Source: Gordius sp. MW1 (Eukaryota > Nematomorpha > Gordioida > Gordea > Gordiidae). Taken from it: a DNA stretch of 64,000 nucleotides. The notes beneath the pieces are model-generated. The model saw nothing but the letters and a program-made list of their open reading frames with translations, made no database searches and was not told the DNA's origin. Shown here piece after piece: positions 1 to 14,400 of the stretch (position 1 is the first letter of the stretch; each line of letters opens with the position of its first letter). The translations under genes were made by a program, and so were the position numbers. Location of the stretch: NCBI GenBank assembly GCA_964036665.1, contig OZ038528.1, forward strand, positions 19,145,245 through 19,209,244. The letters run 5' to 3'.

Positions 1-707
1 ATTAATTCTTTAAAAACTAAAATCCCCTTTAATATAAAGTTAAATTTATTTTTAATATGGATTAAATTATGCCCTAGCCATAATTAGAATTTATCACTTA
101 CTTTGACTGGCCCGGGCGGGTACCCTAACAAGATTTGGGCTAAATAAGATTTTTCTTTATAGAGGATTAATTTGTCTTCGTTTATTTTTTTGTCATCTTT
201 TTGATAATTGTTCAATATTTGTTTATAGTAATTCTTATAAAAAAGCGAGAACTAAATTAGAAATGTTTGGAAAATATGACAAAATTATTGGTAAATACTT
301 GAAAAATTATCATTTTAAACCGGGCAATTTGGGCAGCTCTAGTGATTCGCTTCTGGTTAGGCGGTCATATAGAAGGGTTCGAGCGGGCAATTTAGTTATG
401 AAATCGGACCGGGCCGGGTTCGTTCGCGGATTTTTGGCCAATTTTGGAAGATCCTCTCATGCAATATCAGGATAGTTTATTTTTATTATTTTATTCCACG
501 CATATTGTTTATTTTATATTTCATGTATTTATATTATATTACTGTCAACGGATTAAAAAAAATAAATTAAAAGAAAATTGAGCAAATCTGACCTCTGATC
601 GGTATGCCTTAGTTAAATTTCTAGTCACATTTTAAACTAGATATTTTTAAAAATGTTTATTTTTGCACCACTTATATAGCCGTTACCCCGACGCCCGTTA
701 ATTGCAG
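1..707. other. AT-rich left edge, no confident gene
   Basis: No exon that I can assign. Two GC-rich phrases of the CCCGGGCGGG / GGGCCGGG type (about 108-125 and 318-440) stand out from the AT-rich background and resemble the GC-rich subterminal sequence of hAT elements elsewhere in the window. The 5' exon (start codon, signal peptide) of the gene beginning at 708 is not recognised here and probably lies to the left of the window. Confidence 0.5.
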
Positions 708-3700
708 ACCGAGTATAGAGGGTGTTTACAGATTCGCTTATCGTTATGGCAAAACGATGGGTTATTGCGATACTCACCTCAACCGCATCTCGGCTTGCCA
801 AAAACCGGGCACCAATTTTGCCAACGAGAACGAGCGCTTCCATATGAACTACAGCCGTTGCGATAGCACTGTGGATCGGATAGAGGATGACCCCTATGCT
901 ACGAGCAATAAACAGGGCAAAGATCGTGAGTTTTGTTATTGCATTTAATTATTTTTTGCATTTATTTATTTATTTATTAAATTTATTTATTTATTAAATT
1001 TATTTTTATTTATTTAATTTATTACATTTATTGTATTTATTTATATTTATTGCATTCATTGCATTTATTTATTTTTTAATGAGTTTGAATTGATTTAAGG
1101 TAAGTCGATATCGGAATTTTTATTTTAACTAAAGCTTCTGGAACCTTATAAGAGAATTGAAATTTTGTGTGAAACCTTAAAAAGATGAAATTTAGCTAAG
1201 AAAACTTTTTTTGTCGTCATTTCTACAGTAAAATGTTTTAAAAATCAAATTTTATAAAGAAGGCCTTTTGTTGCGTCGCGAGTTGATAAAATAAATTAAA
1301 TGCAATGATAATAATAAATAAATATATATAAATATATACCAAGTTTACACCATATAATGGCGTAGTGTGGTGTTGAAAACAGGCTGGGCGAGGCAAAGCA
1401 TTTGCCTAGTGAGAACTCGTAAGTAGAAGGCGGCCCGAGAGAGTTTAGGCCGGGTTCCGTCATCAATAAAATAAGCGGGCCTCGGGCGCGGGTCAGGCTT
1501 AATGGGCTCTTGTCGCCATTTTTAAACTTTTTTTAACTCAATCGAGTAAGCTTTATCAAATGATACATTTGTGCGATAAATTAATGTTTTTAATTGATAA
1601 GGTTTCACCAACGCTCACATAACGTACAGTTGCTTGGGTCAATGGGAATTGTCGAACGGGAATCTTTACTTTGCCGTCGCTAATTTGGGAGAAGCCCAAG
1701 CCCATCTAAAGTATCGTTGCTTCATGACGCGCCGAGATCAACCCTATTACATGGTGAAATCGAAATCAGCAACCTGTTCCGAATTACGACACGCCCGAGA
1801 TGGACCTGAACAATTAATACTAACTCCGAGTACGACCTACAATTAAGATCTCTCGAAATTATGTTTACTTAGTTCCCTATAAATATGTGTTGGTATCAAA
1901 ATTTTAATTAGAATCTATAAGATTTAAAATGATTTAGGAAAGGATGTAATACTGATTTTCCGAAACTTTAAGCATAATTTCTTGAATTTGTGGGATTCAA
2001 ATATTTTTTTGACTTCCCTTGCCTAGTCCCTCGTTATCTTGGAGATTATTCGTGCCTGACATAATACCGCAACCGATAAAATAATTATCACTACTTTTCT
2101 TTGCAGTGGAATTTGCCCGGGTCACTCCGACTTGTCATTTTCCTAAAGATTTCAGCGGATCTTGGATCAACACAGCTAATTACGATTCCAAAGTGGTGAT
2201 TAATTCTACGCACTTGTACGAAGAAAATTTGCAAAATCAGAGGCTGATTCGGAGAACTTATTACGTCTGCAAGGAAAGTCAAGGCACCAGATACCTAACC
2301 ACTCGGCTCAGTTATTCTGGATGGTAATATTAATGAATTACTAAATTAATTACTAATTTATTTTATTCAATTTTGCACTTACAATTATTTCGAATCATGA
2401 TAATTATACAAATTAAGGCAAAATCAATTAGGAAATTAAGGGATCAATAAATTAGTAATTCTTTAATGCTTTAATTTCCTAATTCTTTAGTGGAATCCCA
2501 CCGCTATCACCATTAATGAATTACTAAATTAACTACTTGTACTTGCAAATATAAAATATCAACCCACGTTAGACAGGACAGGACGGACTGTACATTTTTC
2601 ACCCAAAAATTACATAGCAATTAATATTGACATGTGCACACGAAACTGATTTGATTTTGTATTATTTTGCAGATTTATTTGAAACCTAGAAATTTTCATT
2701 ATTAGAGAAATTTATATGTATCTTCTCTCATAGACGTACCCTGACTATCCCCCCCCCCCATAGCTAAAGACTTTTGGTTTAATAAAATTATTATTAAAAT
2801 TTTGGAAAAACATCATTTTGCTCCTCCCTATATTAATACCACACTATTTGGACCCCCTTCTAATTTTAATTTCTGGCTTTGCCCTTAAGTATCCATCTAT
2901 ATCATATTAACTTTTTTTCTTAATAATGGTTTCCTTTATATGGTTCATGATTGGAATGCGTTGCTAAAATTTAGTATTCTGTTGAATATACTCAGAAATG
3001 TTCAATCAATCATATAAGCAGGTGGTTAAAGAAAAAAGGTGTTTTCAAATAAAGTATTAACTAATGTAATTACCACTTTTCCCTAATAATGCCTTTATTT
3101 AAAAATACCTTTTTTTCATTTTTTATTCTCTATAATAGTCACAAGCGGACCTAAATATTGGAACCCCTTTCCTTCCACTTTATTTACCACTCCGATGAAA
3201 ACATTAATAAAACGACCTTGCTTATAGTATTCTGTCTTTTTTTCCTAAATTATCCATAGACTTTTCTAGCGCTTTACTTTATTCTTAAAGGATCGTGGAG
3301 TTTTTCAAATATGCCAAAAACATGGATATGAATATTTATGACTTTTCGCTCTCAAAGTGCAGCCCCGCTTGTACATATTATTAAAGTTAGAATTAGTAGG
3401 TTTTATAAAAGAGATACCTCTTATATTCCGGTAAAGGTAATAATTACTTTGAAAAATGTTGCGCTTTAAAGGGCTGGGGGGCGTGGGTTTGCTAAACTAA
3501 AATGCGGGACAACAATGCAATAAACATTTGCAAATATTACGATGTTTTTCTCTCTAAGTTTTTAAATCTGTATTTGCAGTCAGGTAGACCACGTATGTTG
3601 GGATTTTATGACGAATCAGCAAAACGTAATCCGCTACAGAGCGAGTTTAGCATCGCTGGATGGTAAATTTGGTCAAGTATGTTTGTGGAGTAATTTCCCG

Positions 3701-6141
3701 GCTACTCAAGCAAAATGGAAATATTCTACGCTACTAGCCATTAACCCTACGCCCATCAGCTGTCCCATCCAAGGCCGGTACTTATTTGATCAAAAGGGGC
3801 AAGTGCCCCTGGTAGATCGAATCATAGGGGGCGTTACTCATAATCCTCAAGTTCAGGTCACTGTCGTTTTTTTTGAAAAAAATATATTTTTTGATATTTT
3901 GTGGAAATGTTTATGGCAGAACTGTTAGGATTTTGGATTATTTAATAATTTAGATACATAAGGCCATTCCAATATAAAATAGATACATCACACGCCCTTT
4001 TCAGCCGACCCCCTCAGCATTTTGTTAAATTTAGTGAAAATTAAGAAACTCCTATTATATGTAATAGGAATGAGTTTTTCTTTTTTTCGCACAACTTTTT
4101 GGTTGTTATAAAATACATATTTTCTGAAGATGACTGATGTAAATGTAAAAAAATTGTTGTAAATATTTAGAAAGCGTTCAAATATAGCTAGTGAATTAAA
4201 TCTAAAGTTATGCAATGTTTAGTTTGTGAAATGCCTTTTTTTCTTTTTGAGATAATATGTATTGTATAAAATGAACTATTTTGTGTAAATTTGAAAGTTA
4301 ATTATTTTTTATTTTATAGATTTTGAAATTTAGTATCGTTTTTACATTGAAAGTTAGATGGCCCTAGGCAAAACTAATCATTTTTAACCATTATCATCTA
4401 TTATTTCTAAATATATCAGATTATAAATGTAACTAAGTATAATATAAAATAAATTTTTAATGTTTTTTGGGAATCAATTTATAGGTGGATTGTAATAGGA
4501 TCGAAGCCGAATTGCAAGTATGTTCTAGCAATAATAAAGTTATGAACGTGGACGTAGCGCGATGTGCCAGCTTAGATGCCCTGGGCAAGCCGATGGGTGA
4601 ATTTGATCGTTTCGATTACAAAATGACTTGTATTGGATACTGGAAAGAAGACACCCTTTCCCACCTCATAACTTACGATGAAAACGATTCTTCCAGCAAA
4701 TATCGTTGTTGGGTAGGACCCCCTTGCTCATGGGCGTAGCCAGGATTGGAATTAGAGGGGGGGGGGCAATAATGATTTAGGGAGGGGCAAAATGATCATT
4801 TTTTTGAAATATTAGCCATAATTTTAATAAATTTTAACAAATTTTTGGATTTAGAGGGGGGCAGCCGCGCCCCTTCTTGGCTAAGCCCTTGCCCTTGCTT
4901 CTTATGACGTTGTTTTACATATTGCTTTTATTTTTAAGATATAACCCTGTTTTGTTTATGTTTTTTCGAGTTTTAATTTAACTAGTGTGAGCTTAGTGGA
5001 TTTTAATCATCATCTCCATTGTTTTTGCCATGAAATGTATGATTTTGTTTGATAAGATCTCCTGGAAGTTCTTTAATTGCTTAAAATTCTTATGTTTTGT
5101 AGTTAGCATTCAATTTTCGTTAATTGAAACTTTACAAAATACTTTTTGATCGATATTGTTTAGAGGTTAGCCGAATTAATATGTATTTTAAAAGCCTAAA
5201 ATAAGGCATTTTTCGAGACTCTTATGCATTTATGTAATTGCGGTTTTTTGTAATTTATCAATATTTTTAGTTTAATCGATGTTTATTTTGGCAATGATAA
5301 AATTATAGATTTACCAAAGAACTCACATAGGAACCATTATAATGTCGAGATCGATTCAATCGTATTGTAGCGTTAACCAAATAGCTACGAGTTGGAATGC
5401 TAGCGAAGGGGCCAGTCTTAATCTTAAACTCATCGAGAGCGAGAGACAATGTAAACGCATTATCCCAAATTTAAAAATATTAAATTTAATTTTATAAATA
5501 ATAGAAAAGATGTTTTTCCCTTCTCTTTAATATTCCTTGATTAAAATTAGGTAATATAAAGCATGCGATATATAATATATAATTCGCAAACGAAAAAATG
5601 TGTTTTTTTTAATATGCTGAATATTTTAGTAAATAAAAACCCGAGGCTTTAAATCGGCCAAAAAATTTAAGATATTTTGATAAAACTCGTATTTGGCCAT
5701 ATTTTGTTCAAAATACAAATTTTAATGCATTTAATTTCTTAGTAATAAATTTTTTTGATTCGCATTATTAATTAAATTTAAAAATGGTCACCAATTTGAG
5801 AGAAAAACTTATTGTTTTGTATCGTTAAATCTTTAAATTTATAAATATTTCTAAATTGCAATTTATGTATGGTTGTGTCTATAAAATTTTAATATGTTTT
5901 ATGTTATTTTTCTTGAATAATTATTTTTATTCAAAATTATAACTTTGAATATTTATTCTAAAATAAATTTTTAATATCATTACCAGTTGACCACTGTCCG
6001 ATGTATTTCAATCCGGGTGATTTAGATAATGAAATCATCGATGAAAGAGAAATTATATTACTCAACTCATCACCTATTTCAATCAAACTCCATGGCATTT
6101 TAATTTTTATTATTTTTTGCACATTTTTTATAACTTTATAA
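708..6141 (+). CDS. DUF7042-7045-type cysteine-rich secreted/GPI-anchored protein, 5' partial
   Basis: Seven exons: 708-925 (or 929), 1630-1829, 2107-2323, 3580-3856, 4485-4712, 5309-5450, 5987-6141. All junctions from exon 2 onward are phase-consistent with GT/AG borders. The protein is a chain of cysteine-bearing blocks with signatures such as GVYRFAYRYGK...C, CLGQW, KYRCFMTRRDQPYY, CHFPKDFSGSW, CPIQGRYLFD, CIGYWKED and KYRCW. Their order (block, CLG-W, YRC, C-FP--W--SG-W, CP--GRY, YRCW) recalls invertebrate extracellular proteins annotated with DUF7042, 7044, 7043 and 7045; this family call rests on motif recognition. The last exon ends in a short hydrophobic tail (GILIFIIFCTFFITL) right before the stop, as expected for a GPI-attachment signal. 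The start codon is not in view. The exon 1/2 junction does not fit the best donor (gtgagt at 926, phase 1); only a weak GTTTTG donor at 930 restores frame. Function unknown. Confidence 0.72.
953..1080. repeat. TTTA/TTTAT microsatellite tract
   Basis: Imperfect (TTTA)n and ATTTATT repeats of about 130 bp in the first visible intron of the DUF7042-type gene. Simple low-complexity DNA. Confidence 0.85.
4729..4891. mobile_element. hAT-type MITE, family A
   Basis: 163-bp element starting CATGGGCGTAGCCAGG and ending with the degraded inverted copy TTGGCTAAGCCCTTG. It is flanked on both sides by the perfect 8-bp duplication CCCTTGCT (4721-4728 and 4892-4899). It carries a G-run next to the left end and a second G-run before the right end. 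The 8-bp duplication and CA...TG ends are typical of hAT transposons. It sits 16 bp downstream of a splice donor in the intron of the DUF7042-type gene. Confidence 0.9.
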
Positions 6142-6990
6142 AAAATTACCATTTTTATACAAACTTTTTTATAAAAGATTTTTGAAATTTTAGAAAATTG
6201 TACATAACCGAATTGTGTTTTACAAATGTGATATTTTTTAAACAAATTTGTCTTTATAAAATTTATGCATATTTGCGAATAGTTTAATTTAAAGCACAAC
6301 AAACGCGTTTTGTAAATTTTTAATAAATAGTTAAAATTCACATGTGTTGTTTATGAAAGTAATAAAATTTATTGTTACCATATAATACGATATAAAAAGC
6401 TTGTTACTATTATAGTTTACAAGAAATTTTTTCGCTAGCTTTGTCGTTAGAGACCAATTAAGATAAGCTCTAAACTAAAAAATTATAAAATAAATTCTAG
6501 TTACAAGGTTAATTTTAAATAGAAATTCAAAAAAAATTCTAGACTAAAATTAAAATTTTTGACGAATATTTATTTTCGACTATGTAATAATAGTTCAAAA
6601 AAACATGCTCGTCGTTATAAAATTTTAAACATTCTTGATTAAAGTGAATTCACAAAACGCTTTTAAATTATATATTCACATTATAAACATGAACATTTAA
6701 TATTCCGTGGATCATAAATCTAATATTCCTGCGCAAATCAGTGCATTAATAAAAAATATTTTATACAATTACAAAAAAAACTTTAATATGCAGGCTAATT
6801 GATTTCATAAATAACTATTTTAAAGTACGTAAAAATGGTCGTATTAAACAAAATAAGAGTGTTATTTATAAAATTATACATACACATTTGAACATTGTAT
6901 ATACAAACTAAAGTTAAATCGATAAATATGGTGTGTGAAGTATTGAACGAAAAACAATGTATTATGGTGGCATTTATTTTTTTGAATCGT
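6142..6990. other. AT-rich gap between convergent genes
   Basis: About 850 bp between the stop of the + strand DUF7042-type gene and the stop of KDM4 on the - strand. It should hold both 3' UTRs; an AATAAA on the - strand lies near 6975, just beyond the KDM4 stop. I see no repeat family member or further gene. Confidence 0.5.
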
Positions 6991-8451
6991 TCAACGTTTT
7001 TTCTTTTGATTGGGGCCTGCCAGAGTTTGGTCGAAAAATGAATTGTACTTGCGAGGAACACTCGCTTCCGATATTTTATTTCTAATTTTTTCCGGTATAT
7101 CTTCGTCAAGCCCGTAAATAAAATGGCTTTTAAGTATGGATTGCGACCCGTCTTCGAATTCAACCTGAAAAAAGGGACAGATAAAATATATTTAATTCGG
7201 ATAATTACCCTATTATTAAAAAAATATTTAGCTATTGTTCCCTAACTAAGTAACTGAAACAAATTTACCCGGGGATGCGATAAACACTATAGGATACCCG
7301 TTTAACTGTCGCAAGTTAAATAGGCAAAATTTTTTGATAATAATCTAAAGTTTAGCGAATTGGATATGAAACGCTTTCCAATTACATTATCGTATATCAC
7401 CAAACTAAGTATCTAATACCTAGTTTATAGTCAATTTATGTAATAAAAGGAATAGAAATAAAAAGGAATAAACAGCCTTATTTGTAGAAAAATTTAAAAC
7501 AATTCGCCCTACTTATATGGACATTATGACACTTAGCTAAGAAGATATATAAACACAAACATCGAGAAAAAGAAGCGAGTAGAAAAAAAGTAATGATATT
7601 GACTACAAAAACTTGCAACAGGCAATGGTTGAACTAGCTTACCATGTAGAAGGTGTTTGCATTAGAGCCCTTATATTTAGCCGAATACACTTGACCGTCT
7701 GTCCATCGCACCATAACTTTGGCTCCTACCGCTGGGGGACCGTTCAGAATGCAATCGTAATTCTGCAATCATCGGAATATTTATACAAATTTATTAAAAA
7801 AGCCAAAAATTTTGAAATTGCTAAACAACATAATTAGGGCGCATATAACTAAACCAAAAAAATGCTTTACACAAAATAACGCCACTTTTTCAGAAGAGAA
7901 CAAAGAAGACCTATCTATAGTAACCGAGGCCTCCTCTAAATTAAATAGCCTACTCAACAAAGGAATTAGTAAAAAGTTTAAAAAAATCTTTTATCTATAT
8001 TTTGCCTCGGGCTGGGCTCGGGCCCCGGGTTGACCCATCAGGCCCGATTAGATTTACTTTCAGCCACAAGAACATGTAAAATTGTATGGAAAAAGTAATA
8101 TTTAATGAAACGAAGCAATAAATCTTGTACCCTTCAAATGACACAAAATTATGTCAGGAATGTCGCTAAAACAAACAATTCTCGACAAAAGCAATCAATA
8201 TGTATAAAAATTTAAAAAAATTAAATTAACGCTAATAATGTACAAATCGTTGACAAAATTGGAAGCTGTCATAGCTATTATCGTGGTCATACTTCGATGT
8301 CTTGGGGCAACCCGTTGTCGCAAAAGGTGCCGTCTTCGAATTCAAACTTGTAATACTCTTCCTTTTGCCTATCCAAAACTTTAGCCCTGTAATAACGGGC
8401 ATTCTTATGCTTAGCATATACCATCTCACCTGCTACGTGAATCCTAGCCTC
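6991..8451 (-). other. KDM4: KDM4 exons 13-15: double Tudor domain and C-terminus
   Basis: Exon 13 (8451-8293): [19 protein letters not shown] and [17 protein letters not shown]. Exon 14 (7762-7643): [19 protein letters not shown]. Exon 15 (7164-6991): [22 protein letters not shown], then a short lysine-rich tail and TGA at 6993-6991. These match the interdigitated Tudor pair of KDM4, which reads methylated H3K4/H4K20 in vertebrates. The protein ends soon after the Tudor domain, shorter than in KDM4A. Confidence 0.93.
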
Positions 8452-11400
8452 CTGCAAAATAAAAGCAATGTGTAGTCAAAACCGTTTAATTGCAAAGCCT
8501 GAGGCCTGAAAAATCGCGATTAATCGATATTTCGCGATTAAACGATGGAAATAAAAGTATATGTACATTAAATTAAATATTCATTTCTTACGCTTCGCAA
8601 TAAAACGATATTTTATATAATTATCTGGTTGATTTAAGGACTAGAAAATGTTTGTGAATATCCGATATTGTACTATTAAGCGATTTGTCAATAAACGATG
8701 TTTTCGTTAATATTATCGTTTAAAAAAACAAAATGGCGGTTAACTTCGCGATTAAAAGATTTTTGCGATAATCCTATATTATTTCGGTAGGCCCCCCCCC
8801 GCATGACAAAAACTTACCACGTGATCGTGAGGAGAAGAATGGGCGTAGCAGGCGATACCTAATGGGGGATGAGGCCAATCTCTAATTTCAAACAAAGCCC
8901 CCGCCCCCCACCCACAAGTCACGTGAAAGCGAAGGGCGCATTTGCAACAGCCAACCGTCAAACCCTCCTCCGAGGCTGGTGGTGATGACGTCATGGTCGT
9001 GACGTAACGACAATAAAGACACGGCTAGGAGACGAATAAATAAACGAATTTAACATATAATGAACAAAAAAAATGAGCATTAAACAAAAACTCGGGCCTT
9101 CGGCCCTCGTGGGAAGGGGGAGAAGGGAAGGGAAGAGGGGAAGGGAAGGGAAGAGGGGAAGGGAAGGGGGGACGACTCATCTGTACTTCGTATAAATGTA
9201 TCATATTTGCTATGCAATTTATGGGCGAGAAAGGTGGGAAGGGGCGAGAATGCCTATAGGGGGGTATTAAATGCCTAATGATTAATTAATTATTTATACA
9301 AATTTTTCATTATAGGCAAAATGTAATATAGGCAAAATGTAATATAGGCAAGGGTTAGGGTTAGATTTAGTGTTTGCTTCTAGTTGCGTATTACATTAGT
9401 TTTTATGGCCTTTAGTGATTATGGGTCTAACAAACTTTATATTATAAAACAACACAATGTTAATTTGCAGAATTGTTGGGAGAAATTTTTTGTTGAATTT
9501 GAACAATTTTTAATTAAAAAAATCAAAAATTTGGCCAATGGTCACTTTTTCTCTATTGGTCAGTACCAACAGATACTCTATAAGTCAATGATAGCCAAAA
9601 AAACGGAAAAAAAAATTTTGATGCTGACTTTGGCCAATGGTCATTTTTTTCCATTGGTCAGCAGCCAGCACACGGTAAAAGTGGATATAAATTCATAAGA
9701 GTAAAAAAAACGAAAAAAAAATTTTCGAATCACATTGTGGCCAATGGTCATTTTTTTCCATTGGTCAGCAGCCAGGACACGGTAAAAGTGGATATAAATT
9801 CATAATAGTCAAAAAAAAACGAAAAAAAAGTTTTCGAATCACATTTTGGCCAATGGTCATTTTATTACATTGGTCAGCAGCCAGCGGACGGCCAAAAAGT
9901 CATAATAGCAATGGTAGTAACAGGAACAATCATAATAGTCAAAAAAAAAACGAAAAAAATAATTTCGATTCACATTTTGGCCAATGGTCATTTTTTCCAT
10001 CGGTCAGGAGCCAGCGGACGGCCAAAAAGTCATAATAGCAATGGTAGTAACAGGAACAATCATAATAGTCAAAAAAAACGAAAAAAATAATTTCGATTCA
10101 CATTTTGGCCAATGGTCATTTTTTTCATTGGTCAGCAGCCAACGGACGGCCAAAAAGTCTTATTATCAATGATAGTAACAAGAACAATCAGAAGAGTCAA
10201 AAAAACTCCGGGATTCTAACCCAAAAACTAGTTAAATTGCATAGCAATTAGAAGTAAACAACTTTTATTTATGTTTATTATATAACATTGGTCAGCAGCC
10301 AGCGGACGGCCAAAAAGTCATAATAGCAATGGTAGAAACAGGAACAATCATAATAATCAAAAAAAATAATTTCGATTCACATTTTGGCCAATGGTCATTT
10401 TTTTCATTGGTCAGCAGCCAGCGGACGGCCAAAAATTCTTATTATCAATGATAGTAACAAGAACAATCATAAGAGTCAAAAAAACTCCGGGATTCTAACC
10501 CCAAAACTAGTTAAATTGCATAGCAATTAAAAGTAAACAACTTTTATTTATGTTTATTATATAACTAGTTAAATTGCATAGCATTAAAAGTAAACAACTT
10601 TTATCTATGTTTATTATATAACAAAAACTAGTTAAATTGCATAGCAATTAAAAGTAAACAACTTTTATTTATGTTTATTATATAACTAGTTAAATTGCAT
10701 AGCAATTAAAAGTAAACAACTTTTATTTATGTTTATTATATAATAGATAATTTAACAAATCTTATATATAACACACCGAGGGAGAGAGAGATGAGGGGTG
10801 GGGCACCTCTTATGCATGAGATAGAGATGAGGGGTGGGGCACCTCTTTCTCATGCATAGCAATTAAAAAGCGATAACCTAATATACCCAATGCAAATAGA
10901 TAGGGAGGACAACGGACAACGGACGGACAACCAAAAACGAGCCCATAAATTGCATAGCAATTAATATATATTAAAAATAAATGTCAATGAACATGGGCGT
11001 AGCCAGGTTTTGGACAAGGGGGGGGGGGCGAAAGTTGTTTGTTCAATTAGGGGGGGGGGGGCAAAACATAAATTTTTAATTTTTTTATGTCATTTAGGCC
11101 CCCCTGGCTACGCCCATGTTAATGAACCTCCTGATGTAAGAGCGATAATTAGATTTAAGTTGGAAAATAAGCTTTCAAGAATAGACACGTTCCAAACGAA
11201 TTTTTGTAATTTAATACTAATTTTAGTATATTTAAAAGTATAATTTACATACATATGACTTGAAATCTATATATTTTCTAATTAAATCAATAGTAATTTT
11301 TAATCAATATAAAAATAGTAAAAAATAATTCAAGGCGTTTTAACTATGTCTTATGTAAAATAAAAATAATTCGCTCATTTCATAAAAAAAACGATAACGT

Positions 11401-14400
11401 TAAACTCAACAAAAAATAATTTTTTCGATTTTCTGGCCCCTCCCCCTGCAAATTAGAACGAGAAGAATCAATCTCGTGATAGTGCTACTCACGTGATTGC
11501 CTTCGTCCCTAGCGCCGAGACTGACGGTCACGAGATCGCGAGTAGCCACGTGGCCGAAGTGGACACCCGGAGTTGCCAAGGCACATGTCACGTGACACCA
11601 CGAACTTCGATCCGAAGTGGCCTTTAAAGCACCGCCCCGGCACCCGCAGAGCAAGCAGAGGGCGGCGGAAAGGGCGTGGCTTCCGCAAGGGTCACACAAC
11701 CATTCCTCAGCCTCCGTCAATTCCCCGACCCCGTAACAAGCTAAATGAATGAACGAAAGAATAAATACCAAATAACTAATAAATATTGATCGTTTAGCGA
11801 GGTGCCAAATGAAAATTTGTGGCTGAGTCTTCTCTTTTATGCATATGGATATGAAATTATCGTTAATGAGATTCATATTTTGAACTTGAAATACCGTATT
11901 TACACATCTCGAAAGTTTAATCTTTAGCTTTAAACTGCGTAAATATAAATGAACTATATCGTTGTTTATAAACAATTTGAAATATAAAACTCAAATATAT
12001 TTTTTAGTCGTAGGAATTAAAATTAGGCAGCTAACATCTTATGTATCTATAATACCCGCGTGAATTCGGACTTTGCAAGAAGAACAAGTTAAAAGTCGTT
12101 GACCGTCAAAGCAGGTGGCTTGAGGAGTGCTGTCACCTCCAGAACCCGCCACGTGACTATCCCCCTTGACCCCGCCCACTTCTGGTAACAATAGTTCTCC
12201 CCCATCAACCGGTCCCAGGGTGGTAGTGGGGGCTTTTTTGACCACGAAACAAATTTCTGGCATTAAAATGTCGCAGGAGGCGGGTGGAGCAGACATCTGG
12301 CATAGCATTATGTAAGAAAAACGGTAGGGGTAAGCAAAAAAATAACCAACAAATAAATATACAAAAAATAGAATACCATTGGGGAGTTTGGGAGAATACT
12401 TTGGTCGTTCGGGGCCAGCAAAAATTTTAGATCGGATGACCGCGTTTCACCCAAAACAATAACTTCTTCTTCATCCAAAGTCTTAGTTTTGAGGGGGGTA
12501 GGGGTTTGGAGTAAAGGCGTTTCGGGGAGATCGACGGGGACGTTTGGCACGATTGGCTATTTCGATAACGAGCGTCAAAAAGTATAATCAATATGACGAA
12601 TTATAAATAGTTACATCAAATTAAGTATTACACGAAATGTATATTTCAAAAACTTGACGTATAGGGGGGGGATTAAGTATAATTTGTGTTCACCGTAAAA
12701 AACTCTACCAACATCTACAAACAGTTCGCCGGTTAATTTTATAAGTCATTTATTCGTTGCCCAATGTTGTTAAAGATAAAAATGTTGCTAAAAGATATTA
12801 ATACCTATATAGAGCCCTGCAAAATAAAATTTCTTCGGCCCGAGCCCGGCCCGAACAACTTTCCTATTTTTGGCCCGATCCAAGCTGAGTCTAGCCCAAT
12901 TTTTTAAATTGAAACTTTTCAAATTTTATTTTATAAATATGAAACGCATTAAATTGTTATTACTCCTAATTTACAACAAGGATAAGTTTGAAATGAAAAA
13001 TCCATTTTAACTCGCCACAATTTATTTAACTAATAATTGAAAACTAAAAATCTAACTTTATAAATATATTTTAATTAACGATTCCAAACAAAAAAAACTT
13101 TTTAAAACTTTTCCTTATTTGATCTTTAGAGTAACAGCTGCTATGAATTTTGCAATTTTGTTAAAAATATTATAATAGACGGGAGGAAAAAGCCGAAGTT
13201 TGGAGGCTGTATTATTTATGGTGTACGAAGATAATTATACAATTACTTTCGTCAATTCTGGCCGGCCAGAGGCCCGATTATTTATTAAATTCTGCCCGAC
13301 CCCCCCCCTGCAGGGCTCTATACCTATAGCAGGATTTTGCTAAGTTATATTTTTACATAAATATATAGCCCTGGCTATTTTTTATACAATTTGTTTTCGG
13401 TAGACGGGCGAAAAAATGTCTGTAGGTTTACTTACTAATTTCAATAATACTTTAAAATAAAAATATTAAAAAAAAGATAAACGTAGAAATTAACATTTAC
13501 GTTGTTTTTTGGTTGTTTATTGAGGTTTTTAACGGTTCGAGGCTTGAGAATTTGACAAATGGCGCACCAAGCATCACCCCAACCAAATTCAAAATTATAT
13601 TTTCGGAGATGTTGGGCGTCTTGGGTATCGCAATGCGGGGTGGCCGGACAAAAATATTTGGCCCGAATAATGGGGTGGCGAAAAAGAGTTTGGGCGAAGA
13701 GGTTAACATCCGTTGACCGTTTAACAACGTTACATTTTGTTACGCCATTATCCCCCGAAACTTTAGAAGATATTCCTCCTCCTGCATACGTTTTTGTTTT
13801 TGATTATAAATAAACTATGATTACCTCAAAATAGATGGCGAAGGTAATGGCGTTATTGTTTCAAATAAGTTTCGCTAGTAAAACACTTTTTTTTGAAGCA
13901 ATTGGGTAGTTAAGTTCTTAGAACCAATATAAAAAATTCATGCATTATTGAAAAACGTTGTTGAACAAAAATCCACGTGGGAAATTAAATAGAGTAATTA
14001 ATATCTCGGTAATAACATTATTTGATTCTCGGATCTAATATTTTAAATCTCCAAAGTAAGCCCTAACAATTTATTTATTTAATCCTATCGACTTAATTAA
14101 AAGTTGTTGAATATATCAAATTAATCATCCATTTAATCTAAGGCTCAGCTCAACTATCTCACAACCAAACGATATTTAAAATCATTCAAAGTCAGATGGT
14201 TCATTTAAGTAAATGCAGAAGATTTTTACGTTTTTAATAATATTTATATATTTAATTTAATCCCTTCTTGTCTACTATATTAATTTGTTCAAACATAATT
14301 TCTATCATCTATCAGTACAATTAAATTGTTTAATTTCGTGTATTTTACAGACCTAAAGTCGGTTGTGAACATGCAAAAAAATATTTAGGTATTTGACTTA

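Larger units (their letters stand above)
8818..13781 (-). other. KDM4: KDM4 exons 8-12: PHD and extended PHD fingers
   Basis: Exon 8 (13781-13501) has the pre-PHD segment ending [11 protein letters not shown]. Exon 9 (12556-12377) is a short acidic/proline linker. Exon 10 (12296-12056) ends [10 protein letters not shown] and joins exon 11 (11740-11493) to give VRIHAACYGV, then [20 protein letters not shown] and [15 protein letters not shown]. Exon 12 (9024-8818) gives [17 protein letters not shown] and the HSSPHDHV end of the extended PHD. The Cys/His pattern matches the double zinc-finger module of KDM4A-C. The intron between exons 11 and 12 contains the 9-10.8 kb satellite complex. Confidence 0.92.

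Noticed and set aside
263-475. 70-aa frame at the left edge as first exon of the DUF7042-type gene
   Set aside because: No signal peptide or cysteine pattern, and it overlaps hAT-like GC-rich words.
9384-10172. Several + strand open frames with repeated NGHFF... words
   Set aside because: They run through the CCAATGG satellite array and reflect repeat periodicity, not a gene. The same holds for 63245-63946.
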